The notes below the pieces were generated by a model. It saw only the letters and a list, made by a program, of their open reading frames with translations, ran no database searches and had not been told where the DNA came from. A stretch of 64,000 nt of DNA from Peribacillus butanolivorans. GTDB lineage: Bacteria > Bacillota > Bacilli > Bacillales > DSM-1321. Positions 16,292-25,169 of this stretch are shown here, in pieces; positions within the stretch are counted from its first letter, which is position 1, and the number at the start of each line of letters is the position of its first letter. Both the position numbers and the translations under genes were made by a program. The DNA is taken from positions 1,505,927 to 1,569,926 of the forward strand of contig NZ_LGYA01000001.1 of assembly GCF_001273755.1 (NCBI RefSeq), written 5' to 3'.

Positions 16292-16328
16292 AAAGCACTC
16301 ATTTCATTGGGTGCTTTTGCCTTTTTTA
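16292..16328 (+). terminator. Rho-independent terminator
   Basis: AAAGCAC and GTGCTTT pair around a loop with additional CATT/ATTG pairing, followed by a T-rich tail. Confidence 0.7.
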
Positions 16329-16470
16329 ATAAAAGGGGATTATCTCTTTTGTCAAATTGAGTAGGCGACAGGAGTTAATGACATGAATACATTGAAACCT
16401 ATTTATGTAATATTAAATGATCTTGAAAAAAACGAGGAGGAACGACCAAAATTAATAAATTATTAATGGT

Positions 16471-16554
16471 GCGTGAATCAGCAATAATCAAACTTGGTGT
16501 CGGTTTGGGCGGGGCTATACCTACGTTAAAAGGATGCAAGTCTAGAAGAGAATA
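16471..16554 (+). CDS. Very small ORF (27 aa), doubtful
   Basis: ATG near 16471 reads MVRESAIIKLGVGLGGAIPT and ends after a basic tail. GAGGAACGA lies about 35 bases upstream, too far to be convincing. It may be a fragment of a phage gene. Confidence 0.2.
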
Positions 16555-16640
16555 ATTAATAAATTTAAAATAATGGCTAGAGAAAGGAGAGACTTTTTAA
16601 AATGATAATTCGAAAGCATAATAATGGGTGCTTTTCATTT

Positions 16641-16670
16641 GCAGGAAATTATCTCCTTGTGCCGAATTTA
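16641..16670 (+). repeat. Dispersed motif GCAGGAAATTATCTCCT, copy 3
   Basis: Same block as at 15488 and 15772, here followed by TGTGCCGAATTT and then the ribosome binding site of the next gene. Confidence 0.7.
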
Positions 16671-16692
16671 TAGGACAAAGGGAGTTGATAAA

Positions 16693-17115
16693 ATGGATAG
16701 TAGTCAATTATCAATTTTTACGTTGGAAACACTAAAAAATCACAAAACAAGTACAGGTGTAAGTGTAAACCAATTTTTAAAACAAAAACATCCTAATGGT
16801 GATTGGGTAGTAAATAAGGATGAAATAGGTTATTACGTAAAAGTAGCACATTTAACAATGAAATATCGATGGAAAATAGTTGGTGAAGTTATAGAGGCTA
16901 TTAATGGTAGAGCTGTACAACTTACACCAGATTTACATCCAAATAAAGTTAATATAGACGCTAAAAGAGAAAAGGTCCAATTAATGATCTATGATTTTGT
17001 TAGAAATACCTTTGGAGAGATTGAAAGCATGGAAGAATCCATTAAAAAAGCTTCTGTAAAATTCAATCTTACTGAAAAAGAGGTTGAGGCAATATATCTA
17101 TCCAGAGAGGTTTAA
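16693..17115 (+). CDS. Hypothetical protein (140 aa)
   Basis: ATG 16693 has AAAGGGAG eight bases upstream; the frame is open further left only through the repeated motif. The protein is soluble and basic. Its N-terminal half (MDSSQLSIFTLETLKNHKTS ... NQFLKQKHPNGDWVVN) may bind nucleic acid or protein. The C-terminal half is helical (IESMEESIKKASVKFNLTEK) and ends EAIYLSREV, resembling sigma-like or terminase-small-subunit helices. No family is recognised with confidence. The leading motif block at 16641 may supply its promoter or leader. Confidence 0.55.
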   Translation: MDSSQLSIFTLETLKNHKTSTGVSVNQFLKQKHPNGDWVVNKDEIGYYVKVAHLTMKYRWKIVGEVIEAINGRAVQLTPDLHPNKVNIDAKREKVQLMIYDFVRNTFGEIESMEESIKKASVKFNLTEKEVEAIYLSREV

Positions 17116-18062
17116 ACTCAAGTTATACTAATACGATATAGTAGCAAATGTAATTATAACTAAATAAAACTGCTCCCTAAGTAAGGGAAGGTAAAAAGGT
17201 GTAGGATGATTTAGTCTATGTTTTCACAAAATTTTCTAGGAATCACTTAGAATTACAAGGTGCGTTGTAAGTACTAGGGAAAAAGCGAGTTTGCCAAAGC
17301 TCTAAATTCAAAGGAGATTTCGAAATAGTCAATGGATTAAACCAAGTACAATAGAAGCCTTCTTAGCAACAACAAATCCAATGTGAAATGAGATTCACAA
17401 GCAGTTCGCAGCTCATACATCCCGATTTCATTTATAAGCAGCCATACTAATTGGGTATGGCTGCTACTATTCCCTTTTTATTTTTCCGGGATTGTGAAGG
17501 GTGATTAATGTGTTTTGTAACTCGTAATAATACTAAAAGCTCTTCAATTTCCACTTCAGAGTAACCTCTAAAGATCAAAAATCTTCTTTTCTATTTGAAT
17601 TTTTACAAGTATCTAATAATCATTTCTATGAAAGACCTAAAGATTACAATTGTTTTATTCGCTTCGATGTCCTATAAAAGTTATTTCTGGTTAATTTTAT
17701 TTTTTCTACAATCCACGTATTCCATCTCCAGAGATGGTAATGAAATTTTCTTCTTTTATCCCCCGTTTGTTTAATAAATATTTTGATTCATATATTCCTT
17801 TATTCTTTTAAATTCCGTATAAAAAATCAATGGCAAAATGATCATAAAAATATACGAAATTGCATGACTATTATTCATGGAGGTATCAAAATATGGAGGG
17901 AATTATCACTTAAAAGAACTACACTAGAGACTTTCCCTCTACTAAGTAAACAAAGCTTAGGTCTTCTCGTACTCTAAAGTCGAGGGTGATTTTTTAAGAA
18001 TACTAAATTGTATTCCATCATAATATGCATTAGTTGAAATTATGGAGTAGGTGGCAATGTAA
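17116..18062. other. Long intergenic stretch, relics only
   Basis: I see no complete gene. A short phage-like C-terminal piece reads SQWIKPSTIEAFLATTNPM and stops near 17384. A block AATCACTTAGAATT at 17241-17254 matches the transposon-end-like repeats at 45419 and 46125. A clear terminator lies at 17437-17465. The remainder is AT-rich and unstructured. Confidence 0.5.
17437..17465 (+). terminator. Rho-independent terminator
   Basis: AGCAGCCATA pairs perfectly with TATGGCTGCT over a nine-base loop, with a T-rich stretch a few bases on. No complete gene precedes it. Confidence 0.7.
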
Positions 18063-18497
18063 ATGGGTTTTGTGGAGATGATACCAGGACGTTTGTACAT
18101 TGGAGGACGAATTTCTTCCGATGATTGGGGTTTTGTTCAGAGAAATATATCAGTCATCGTGAACTTACGTACGAAACCTGATCGTCCTCCATTTGATTTT
18201 TCAAGAAGAATAATGATATGGGTTCCTATTACTATATGGGTAACTCCTAGTTTAGAATTGGTCGATAACTTGATCAAACAGCTTAATCAATTGTTTGACC
18301 AGGGCTATCGAATATTAATTCACGATACGTTAGGAATACAACGATTGGGCTTTATCATTACTGCATTTTATATGCAAAAATATAGATTAAATCGAGAAGA
18401 GGCCCTTTACTTGGTTAAACAAAAAAAAACTGATATAAAACCCACTGAAAACTATCTGCAATTGCTAACTCAGTATGAAAAATATTTAAACCTGTAA
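18063..18497 (+). CDS. Dual-specificity phosphatase-fold protein without catalytic Cys
   Basis: The 144-residue protein has the layout of small dual-specificity phosphatases: MIPGRLYIGGRISSDDW at the start (compare 'I.PGLYIGS'), VIVNLRTKPDRPPFDF with strand and general-acid region, then RILIHDTLGIQRLGFIITAF at the P-loop position. The canonical loop is HCxxGxxRS; here Cys is Asp and the following Ser is Leu, while His, Gly and Arg remain. It should therefore bind but not hydrolyse phosphate through a cysteinyl intermediate, as in pseudophosphatases. It starts at ATG 18063 with GGAG upstream. The role is unknown. Confidence 0.65.
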   Translation: MGFVEMIPGRLYIGGRISSDDWGFVQRNISVIVNLRTKPDRPPFDFSRRIMIWVPITIWVTPSLELVDNLIKQLNQLFDQGYRILIHDTLGIQRLGFIITAFYMQKYRLNREEALYLVKQKKTDIKPTENYLQLLTQYEKYLNL

Positions 18498-18518
18498 GAA
18501 AAAGACCCATGTATGTAC

Positions 18519-18544
18519 TTATAACTGTCAAACAGACAGTTATA
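18519..18544. other. Perfect 10-bp inverted repeat
   Basis: TATAACTGTC and GACAGTTATA flank AAACA, followed by an A-run. There is no T-run on either strand after the stem, so it is not a standard terminator. It could be an operator or a transposon scar. Confidence 0.45.
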
Positions 18545-18559
18545 AAAAAAGACTAGGTA

Positions 18560-18739
18560 GCTATCGAGATTCGATATTCAATCGGAGCTCGATCATTTAG
18601 TCGTTTTTGGAACTTGTACGATAAAAAACTAGAAGCTCTTGGTATTATCCGCCAGGTAGCAATGAGGAGAAAAAATATGCTGCAGATTGCTAACGCCATT
18701 ATTATTCAACCAGTGAAAGATGAAATGTCCGGGCTTTAA
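18560..18739 (+). pseudogene. Fragment resembling a replication-protein DNA-binding domain
   Basis: A frame without a start reads IEIRYSIGARSFSRFWNLYD, then KKLEALGIIRQVAMRRKNML and ends DEMSGL-stop. The helix-turn-helix-like pattern resembles plasmid or phage replication initiators. The gene 5' part is missing. The assignment is weak. Confidence 0.3.
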
Positions 18740-19004
18740 AACAACTACACTAGTGAATCTTAATTTAGATAAATCTTTAGATGCAGCTTTTTTTACACTG
18801 AGCCTGCCTTATTTACAGTTGATTTCCCATGCTTTTTTATAGCGTTTTGTATATCAATCAGGCATTTGCAAATGAAAACTAAAGATCTTTCATAAAGGTT
18901 GAATCAAATAAAGGGATGGACTTTTTTTATTCATAAAAGAACGCTTGTTTGTATATGTATTTGATAAAATTCAGCAGTTTTCATTAGAGAAAAAGAGCTA
19001 AATA
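18740..19004. other. Intergenic, no gene seen
   Basis: AT-rich sequence without an ORF that has a ribosome binding site. I see no strong hairpin. Confidence 0.4.
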
Positions 19005-19030
19005 GCAAAAACTCCTTATGAAAGGAGTAT
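19005..19030 (-). terminator. Terminator of the 19183-20184 operon
   Basis: ACTCCTT and AAGGAGT pair around ATGA; on the minus strand TTTTTG follows the stem. Confidence 0.6.
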
Positions 19031-19182
19031 TTTAATTTATTAAATATATAAAGGTTTTTTAGGGACGAAATATAATTGCTATATACAGAGGGAACTGCCC
19101 ATTATGTCGAATATTCATTATAAATTTCCTAGAAACTGATAGCTATTTATTTTATCACGTTTTGTTGAACACAAAATGATTG

Positions 19183-19764
19183 TTATTGGTGATAATTAGG
19201 ATAGATGACGTTTTGTAAGAAAATCACTTCTCTTTTTAAGGATTCGGAAACTTGGAGTAATGAGTTCACATCCTTTTGCAATGAGGTGATTTGATTTTCC
19301 ATTTTCCTCATTTTCCTACTTTGTTCCTTTGCTTCTTGTTCTTCTTTTTTTTCTAATATAGCGGATTGTTCTATTTCAATCGCGACACCACTTGATGAAA
19401 CTAAGTCACCAATTGTAATTATAATGGCACCTATTAAAGCTAATGCAAAGCCTACATTTGATTCTGAACCTGAACCTGAACCTGAACCAGAACCAGAATC
19501 TGAACCAGAATCTGAACCTTTTCCTTTTCCTTTTCCTTTTCTTGAACTTGTTCCTGAACCTGTTCCTGCTCCTGATGTATCGGGGTTTTCTAACTCCTCT
19601 ACTTCTTCAATTTCTTCTACCTCTTGAGCTTCTACTGCAATCCCAAGAACAGTAAGAATGTTTCCTATGTTAACAATCAATGAACCAAATAAATCAATCT
19701 TATCTCCAATATTAGTAGGTAAGGAATTTAAAATATGATCTTCTTCGGGTTTCCACTGGTTCAA
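19183..19764 (-). CDS. Amphipathic-repeat protein with Ser/Gly/Asp linker (193 aa)
   Basis: Two similar amphipathic units (LFGSLIVNIGNILTVLGIAV about 25-44 and ALALIGAIIITIGDLVSSSG about 106-125) flank a low-complexity linker made of Lys-Gly, Ser-Asp and Ser-Gly steps. A coiled-coil C-terminus follows (LQKDVNSLLQVSESLKREVI). The linker is encoded by short tandem repeats that can change length by slippage. The first unit resembles the small protein at 7417. There is no signal peptide. It is the second gene of a two-gene operon, 21 bp after its partner. Function is unknown; spore-associated or membrane-surface roles are conceivable. Confidence 0.6.
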   Translation of the reverse strand: MNQWKPEEDHILNSLPTNIGDKIDLFGSLIVNIGNILTVLGIAVEAQEVEEIEEVEELENPDTSGAGTGSGTSSRKGKGKGKGSDSGSDSGSGSGSGSGSESNVGFALALIGAIIITIGDLVSSSGVAIEIEQSAILEKKEEQEAKEQSRKMRKMENQITSLQKDVNSLLQVSESLKREVIFLQNVIYPNYHQ

Positions 19765-19785
19765 AACTTCTCACCTTCTTGGCTA

Positions 19786-20184
19786 TTACTTTATTTTTTT
19801 AAATAAGCTCAATGTTGCCACATTTAGCTCTAGTTCAATGTCTTTTAATTTGGAAATTGCATTTTGTATATCGTCTTCATTCAATTCTGTTAGGGTTTCA
19901 TTATCAATTCTCCATAATAAATTATTCAAACAATCTAAAATTTCCTTGAATGATTTTATTAATAATCCATGTTCCCCATCCAAAAGATATGGGGGAACAA
20001 TAGTCTCTAGAGATTGGACACTACACTGTCCTACACTAATCGCATTTTTTAAATCTATACAGTACTGGTCATAATCAGAAATTATTCCATCAATATAAGT
20101 AGGATGTACCATATTAGAGATATAAACTAAATTTCCTCCCACCAATTGTAGAGTTTGCCCGTATTTCTTTAAATTTCTTCTCAT
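19786..20184 (-). CDS. Hypothetical operon partner (132 aa)
   Basis: ATG 20184 lies five bases after CAGGAGGAAA; the frame is open nine codons further upstream but without a signal. The protein begins MRRNLKKYGQTLQLVGGNLV and is mostly helical, with a central KSFKEILDCLNNLLWRIDNE and a final ELELNVATLSLFKKIK. It has no membrane span. The same amphipathic Leu/Gly N-terminal style appears in the downstream gene, suggesting the two proteins interact. No family is recognised. Confidence 0.6.
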   Translation of the reverse strand: MRRNLKKYGQTLQLVGGNLVYISNMVHPTYIDGIISDYDQYCIDLKNAISVGQCSVQSLETIVPPYLLDGEHGLLIKSFKEILDCLNNLLWRIDNETLTELNEDDIQNAISKLKDIELELNVATLSLFKKIK

Positions 20185-20211
20185 ATAATTTCCTCCTGAT
20201 AACCAAAACAC

Positions 20212-20955
20212 ATTGGGCTTTTATCTTTGATAATGTATGCAATGGAAATAAAATGGTTCAAATAAAAAGTAAGAGTTCATTTGTATAAAATAATGATAAA
20301 AACTTCTCATTTGTGAGGGCTGTTTATGCTAATGTTCCCCTGTAAAAAAGGGGATTTTCCACCTACAGCATGTTAATACCTTTCACCACTGTTTGAAACA
20401 TGGGTGGGGAGTTTTCAAAGAATCGCGACAAAGTACTTGGATAATTGCTCCTATTGGTACCGTTGGCCCGAATTGGGTAAGAACTTGGTTTTCATCAGTT
20501 AGCTAATGCAAATTCAATGGGGTATGTTCGTTGATGGGATAAATAAATAATATTGGGCACTGGTTTAGATACATTTAAGTAAATAATGAATATTGGATGT
20601 ATACGATAGGTGGCAAATGAAGTATTAATTCATTTGAACGAAGCTAAAGAACATTGGGAAAAAAGTAGTTTTTGAGACAATTCTTATTCAGTTAACGGGT
20701 AGCGTAATTAAATAAGGAACACGAAAATTATCAATCTTTTTTATTAAAGAATAATTGGATTAAATATTATAAGAGCAGGTTTTGAACAATCATTTTTCAA
20801 AACACGCTCTTTACTTTGTTCGTTTATTAAGGGAGCATTAATTAAAAATATATTTTATTTCAAAACTAAAATTTTTACTCACTTACATTAGTAATATATG
20901 GTATTATTTAAAATGGTATTATTTTCTAAAATATACAATCTGGGGTGAAATTTAC
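20212..20955. other. Intergenic with terminator-type hairpin
   Basis: I see no gene. A hairpin of terminator type is at 20771-20811 (AAGAGC...GCTCTT with inner TTTTGAA/TTCAAAA). Scattered protein-like pieces without starts suggest a decayed gene around 20600-20690. The last 80 bases are very AT-rich and should hold the promoter of the RND gene. Confidence 0.5.
20771..20811 (+). terminator. Hairpin terminator upstream of RND gene
   Basis: An outer stem AAGAGC/GCTCTT and an inner TTTTGAA/TTCAAAA, followed by a short T-rich tail. Confidence 0.55.
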
Positions 20956-23900
20956 ATGGAGTTTTTTACTAAGTGGTCGTTTAAGAACAAGGCAGCTGTT
21001 TCATTAGTAACCATTTTTATTTTGTTGATAGGAGTTGTTAGTTATTTTAAACTGCCGATGGAATTTTTACCATCTGCTGATAATCCACAAGTTACGATTG
21101 TCACAATGGGGCAGGGCACTGATTCGAAAACGATGGAAACGCAAGTTACAGATCCGATAGAAAGGGTTGTTACAGGAGTAAAAGGAAAGAGTTCAGTATA
21201 CTCCACCACTGGAGATGGATTTTCAAAAGTAGATCTATTCTTTGAATCGGGATCTGATATGAAACAAGCAAAACTTGATGTTCAAGAGGCTTTAGACAAT
21301 GTAACATTGCCTCAAAATATTGCAAAGCCTACTGTTACACAGCTTAATACCTCAATGATTCCTATTTCATTTATAGCTGTGACTTTTAAGGACGGATTAA
21401 CAGCTGAAAATCTAGACTTTGCTAAGAAAGAATTAGAGCCTCTATATAAAGATATTAAAGGAGTTTCAGATGTACAGACATTTGGAGTTTCCCAATCTGT
21501 TCTTTCAGTTAAAGTGGATAATAAACAATTGGCTAAAAAGAAAGTCTCCATTCAAGATGTAATGAGCGTCCTTAACGGTCAGAATACAGCTCTAGCCGTT
21601 GGCGAGAAGGTGATTGATGGGAAGACAAGTAATATTAAGGTTATCGGTGATTTAACGAGTATTGAAAAATTAAAAGCGCTAAAGGTCACTTCAAAGGTCA
21701 CGCTAGGAGAGATAGCAAAAGTTGACGAAGCGAAGAATGGTAACCTCATTAGTCGTTTTAACGGAAAAGAAAGCATTGATATAAGCATTATTAAGGACAG
21801 CCAATCAAATGCTGTCACAATCAGTAAAGAAGTTGAAAAAGTATCAAAAGAAATTAATGAAAAGTATCCTGACCAGAAATCAACTATCTATTTATCTACA
21901 GCTGATATGGTGGAGACTTCTGTTCAGACGATGGTTAAAGAAGTGCTACTTGGTGCACTATTCGCCACTATTGTGATTATGGTCTTTTTACGAAATGTAC
22001 GGTCTACATTTATTACAATCGTATCCATACCTTTATCTCTTGGCTTCACGTTATTTTTGCTATCATTGTCGGGAGTGACGTTAAATATATTGACGCTAGG
22101 CGGTGTCGCTGTTGCGATTGGTCGCTTGGTGGACGATAGTATTGTTGTTATTGAAAATATTTTCCGGAAAATGCAACAAGAGAAGATTTCAATCCAATTG
22201 GTGATGGATGCAACAAAAGAAGTAGGAGTGGCGATAACAGCTTCAACACTTACTACTGTAGCCGTCTTCTTGCCAGTAGCTTTATTGAACGGAGGGCTTC
22301 AAGAATTTCTACTGCCTTTTGCTTTAACGGTCACTTATTCTTTGCTAGCTTCTTTAATTGTAGCATTAACTGTTGTTCCGTTAATGAGTGCAGGATTACT
22401 GAAGAAAGCGAAGTTGCCAAAACATCGACCAGCTAAGCGTTTTACTAAGTTGGTTACTTGGTCATTAAACCATAAATGGATGGTCTTGATTGTTGCATTG
22501 CTGTTGTTTGTCGGTTCAATTGGTACATATTTTGCTATGCCAAAAGGAGCAATTGATAATTCTTCAGCTGACTATGCCTCCGTGACGTTAACTTATCCAA
22601 ATGATCAGCCCTTTGATAAAGTAAAAGAAAAAGCGATTGAACTCGAAGAAACGATTCAAGATATGAGTGAAGTGGATAATGTGTTCATGCAATTAGGAAA
22701 CTCTGCCGAAGCGGCTCAATATGGCGCTGTCACATCACCTACAGAAGCGACTTTTGGTATCTTAGTGAAGGATAAAGCAAACATAGATACAATCTTGGGG
22801 GAAATCGAAAAGCAAAAAGAAAACTATCCTGATGCGAAGCTTACAGCCACCGCTTCTTCATTTATGATGGGGGCATCAAAGACGAACATTACGATAGATG
22901 TGATTGGCAGTAATGTTGAAGATTTGGAGTCGACAGCCAATAAGATCAAACAAAATATTCAAGATATTAAAGGAATTGAAGATGTTACAACGAACCAAGA
23001 CGAAAAGAAAACCATTTATTCATTCAAGGTAGATCCGGCTAAAGGCAACACAGAACAAATAGGGCAACAACTAGGTATCATGCTTAATAGAACCCCAATC
23101 GGCAATATTACCTTGGAGGATAAGCAGACACCTGTAGTCCTTGAACCAATCTTAGATCCTAAACAACCAAAGGATTTAAAGAATATTCCTATTATGACAG
23201 ATGGTGGTTTAGTCCCGGTGTCAAAAGTTGCTTCTTTAAAGAGTGAAGAGAGTGCAACTACCCAGTTCCATAAAGACGGAGAAACGTATCTTCAATTAAC
23301 TGCAACCGTAGATCCGGCTAAGCTTTCTGATATTGCAAGCAAAATAAATCTTGAGATTTTTGGAGACAAGGAGAACAAAGGCCTTGCTATTCCGAAAGAT
23401 GTAGATATATATGTTGGAGGAGCTAGCGCTCAGCAGACAGATGATTTTACTGATTTGTTCCTTACCATGTTAATATCTATAGGTATTGTCTTTCTAATCA
23501 TGGTTATAACATTTAAATCGATTAAAGCACCGATTGCTATTTTATTTTCATTGCCGTTCGCTGCTATTGGAGCAGTGTTAGGATTGGTTATCAGTCGAAT
23601 TCCAGTGGATATTACAGCGCTGTTGGGTGCGCTCATGTTAATTGGAATTGTGGTGACAAACGCGATTGTGCTTCTGGATAGAGTCAAACAAAACGAACAA
23701 AAAATGATTATTCGTGATGCAATTATTGAAGCAACGGCTACAAGATTCCGTCCGATTATTATGACGGCTGTAGCAACCATTTGTGCAATGCTGCCTCTTT
23801 TATATAAAAAGGCGGAAACAGGAAGTCTGGTTTCACAAAGCTTAGCCATCGTTGTCATTGGCGGGCTAGCTGTTTCTACACTGCTCACACTTATCGTCAT

Positions 23901-23991
23901 TCCATGTATATACGAATTGCTACACTATAAAAAATCGAAAAAACAGAGAAAGAAAAAGAGAGAACCCGTTAGCGAAAACATCGAGATGTAA
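20956..23991 (+). CDS. RND-family efflux transporter (AcrB/SwrC type)
   Basis: The 1011-residue protein has the full RND layout: a first membrane helix near residues 13-30, a large porter loop, helices near 330-480, a second helix near 510, a second loop, and helices near 835-1000. Typical features are QVTDPIERVVTGVKG, GGVAVAIGRLVDDSIVVIEN with the paired Asp residues of the proton path (helix 4), and GIVVTNAIVLLDRVKQNE. It exports lipophilic compounds or surfactin-like lipopeptides; B. subtilis SwrC is the known relative, but identity is not high enough in my memory to name it. No membrane-fusion partner or TetR regulator is beside it. ATG follows GGGGTG. Confidence 0.9.
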   Translation: MEFFTKWSFKNKAAVSLVTIFILLIGVVSYFKLPMEFLPSADNPQVTIVTMGQGTDSKTMETQVTDPIERVVTGVKGKSSVYSTTGDGFSKVDLFFESGSDMKQAKLDVQEALDNVTLPQNIAKPTVTQLNTSMIPISFIAVTFKDGLTAENLDFAKKELEPLYKDIKGVSDVQTFGVSQSVLSVKVDNKQLAKKKVSIQDVMSVLNGQNTALAVGEKVIDGKTSNIKVIGDLTSIEKLKALKVTSKVTLGEIAKVDEAKNGNLISRFNGKESIDISIIKDSQSNAVTISKEVEKVSKEINEKYPDQKSTIYLSTADMVETSVQTMVKEVLLGALFATIVIMVFLRNVRSTFITIVSIPLSLGFTLFLLSLSGVTLNILTLGGVAVAIGRLVDDSIVVIENIFRKMQQEKISIQLVMDATKEVGVAITASTLTTVAVFLPVALLNGGLQEFLLPFALTVTYSLLASLIVALTVVPLMSAGLLKKAKLPKHRPAKRFTKLVTWSLNHKWMVLIVALLLFVGSIGTYFAMPKGAIDNSSADYASVTLTYPNDQPFDKVKEKAIELEETIQDMSEVDNVFMQLGNSAEAAQYGAVTSPTEATFGILVKDKANIDTILGEIEKQKENYPDAKLTATASSFMMGASKTNITIDVIGSNVEDLESTANKIKQNIQDIKGIEDVTTNQDEKKTIYSFKVDPAKGNTEQIGQQLGIMLNRTPIGNITLEDKQTPVVLEPILDPKQPKDLKNIPIMTDGGLVPVSKVASLKSEESATTQFHKDGETYLQLTATVDPAKLSDIASKINLEIFGDKENKGLAIPKDVDIYVGGASAQQTDDFTDLFLTMLISIGIVFLIMVITFKSIKAPIAILFSLPFAAIGAVLGLVISRIPVDITALLGALMLIGIVVTNAIVLLDRVKQNEQKMIIRDAIIEATATRFRPIIMTAVATICAMLPLLYKKAETGSLVSQSLAIVVIGGLAVSTLLTLIVIPCIYELLHYKKSKKQRKKKREPVSENIEM

Positions 23992-24002
23992 GGGAGCTTA
24001 AT

Positions 24003-24051
24003 AAAAAAGTTTGTAGAGAAAGCGACGCTTTCTTTACAAACTTTTTTTTCT
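24003..24051 (+). terminator. Strong terminator of the RND gene
   Basis: A long stem AAAAAAGTTTGTAGAGAAAGC pairs with GCTTTCTTTACAAACTTTTTT over GAC (one bulge). Confidence 0.9.
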
Positions 24052-24211
24052 TTAAAATGGATATAAAACTTACAGTTACAAGAGCCAGTCAAAGAATAGG
24101 GAAGATGGCCTTTAGATTCTTGTTTTTCCTGTAGTCCTTTAGATTCAGTGTAGATATATCTCAAAATGCATATGATCATCTCATGCTTTTTAAATTTTAT
24201 TTAAAAAATAG

Positions 24212-24247
24212 TTGACTTCTGTTCAACCTGTAACTAAAATAGTTACA
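24212..24247 (+). promoter_or_regulatory. Promoter overlapped by 19-bp palindromic operator
   Basis: TTGACT (24212-24217) and TAAAAT (24235-24240) are spaced 17 bases. The perfect palindrome TGTAACTAAAATAGTTACA (24229-24247) covers the -10 box, so a bound regulator would block transcription. The gene it once served seems deleted: only a C-terminal tail follows. Confidence 0.65.
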
Positions 24248-24269
24248 GCAGAGGTGATAAATAATACAA

Positions 24270-24333
24270 CCGCAAGAAGCAATGGAACAAGTAGTTACAT
24301 CACTACTAAATCAAATACATGCTGCACAATGAA
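24270..24333 (+). pseudogene. C-terminal relic of a deleted gene
   Basis: A frame reading QPQEAMEQVVTSLLNQIHAAQ and then stop lies between two copies of the same operator. AGAGGTGATAAATA looks like a ribosome binding site just before it. This fits a gene whose body was deleted between its start and its last 20 codons. Confidence 0.35.
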
Positions 24334-24390
24334 TGTGTAGTTAATCAATTGCATTCTATATTGTAGAGAAAGCATATTTTTTTACCTTTA

Positions 24391-24411
24391 TTGTAACTAA
24401 TTAAGTTACAA
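24391..24411 (+). promoter_or_regulatory. Palindromic operator upstream of DsbA-like gene
   Basis: TTGTAACTAATTAAGTTACAA repeats the TGTAACT...AGTTACA half-sites of 24229-24247 with the same spacing of half-sites. It lies 35 bases before the next start codon. MarR/DUF24 (HxlR)-type redox sensors bind operators of this style in Bacillus; the regulator is not in this window. Confidence 0.6.
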
Positions 24412-24445
24412 GTGGAAATTATTGATAAAAAGAGAGGAACATAAT

Positions 24446-25096
24446 ATGACTGTAAAAATTAAAGCTTATTCTGATTTCATATGTCCATTTTGTTTTTTAG
24501 GAAAAGGTCCTTTAGATGAAATCGTAAAGGAAAAAGATGTAGAAGTAGAATGGATGCCATTTGAATTGCGTCCGAGTCCATATTCCAAAATTGATCCATG
24601 GCAAGAGCCTGAAAAATTGAATTCATGGGATTCTTATATTCTTCCTACTGCGAAAAAGCTCGGAGTCGATATGCGTTTACCACGTGTTTCTCCACATCCA
24701 TATACACATTTGGCTTTTGAAGGGTGTCAGTTTGCAAAGGAGCATGGAAAAGGGAATGAGTTCCACAGCAGAGTGTTTACGGCATTTTTTCAAGAGGAAC
24801 AAAATATTGAAGATATTGAAGTATTAACAAAATTAGCAGGTGAAGTTGAACTGCCTGAGGATGCTTTTAGAGAAGCGTTAGTGTCACGTAAGTATCGCGA
24901 AGTACATCAAGAAGCTCTAAAACATGCTTACGAAGAAGCTAACATTATGGCTGTTCCAACGTTTATTATTGGTGATGAAGTTATTCAAGGACTAGCTAGC
25001 AAAGAAAGGTTAGCACAAGCCATTGAGAACGAAGCAGAAAAAAATAAACAAAATGAATTTGATGGCTTGCAATGTGATATGAAGGGAAATTGCTAA
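24446..25096 (+). CDS. DsbA-family (FrnE-like) thiol oxidoreductase
   Basis: ATG 24446 follows AGAGAGGAAC; the frame is open eight codons upstream without a signal. Residues 1-20 carry the thioredoxin-fold CxxC site (SDFICPFCFLGKGPLD), then a helical insertion, and the cis-Pro loop near residue 178 (IMAVPTFIIGDEVIQGL). FrnE-like proteins are cytosolic DsbA relatives linked to disulfide or electrophile stress. The C-terminus has two further Cys (LQCDMKGNC), which could take part in thiol exchange. It lies 73 bp before a nitroreductase gene and shares the operator at 24391. Confidence 0.88.
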   Translation: MTVKIKAYSDFICPFCFLGKGPLDEIVKEKDVEVEWMPFELRPSPYSKIDPWQEPEKLNSWDSYILPTAKKLGVDMRLPRVSPHPYTHLAFEGCQFAKEHGKGNEFHSRVFTAFFQEEQNIEDIEVLTKLAGEVELPEDAFREALVSRKYREVHQEALKHAYEEANIMAVPTFIIGDEVIQGLASKERLAQAIENEAEKNKQNEFDGLQCDMKGNC

Positions 25097-25169
25097 TAAC
25101 AGTTTAAACTATTAGAAAAAATCTATGAATATATAATTATAAAATTAAACATAATTTGGAGGAATCAAA

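Noticed and set aside
17783-17977. 64-codon ORF in the long intergenic stretch
   Set aside because: Lacks a start signal and reads like random AT-rich sequence.
19424-19655. Plus-strand Pro-Glu or Leu-Asn repeat ORFs
   Set aside because: They are antisense shadows of the Ser/Gly/Asp linker of the minus-strand gene at 19183.
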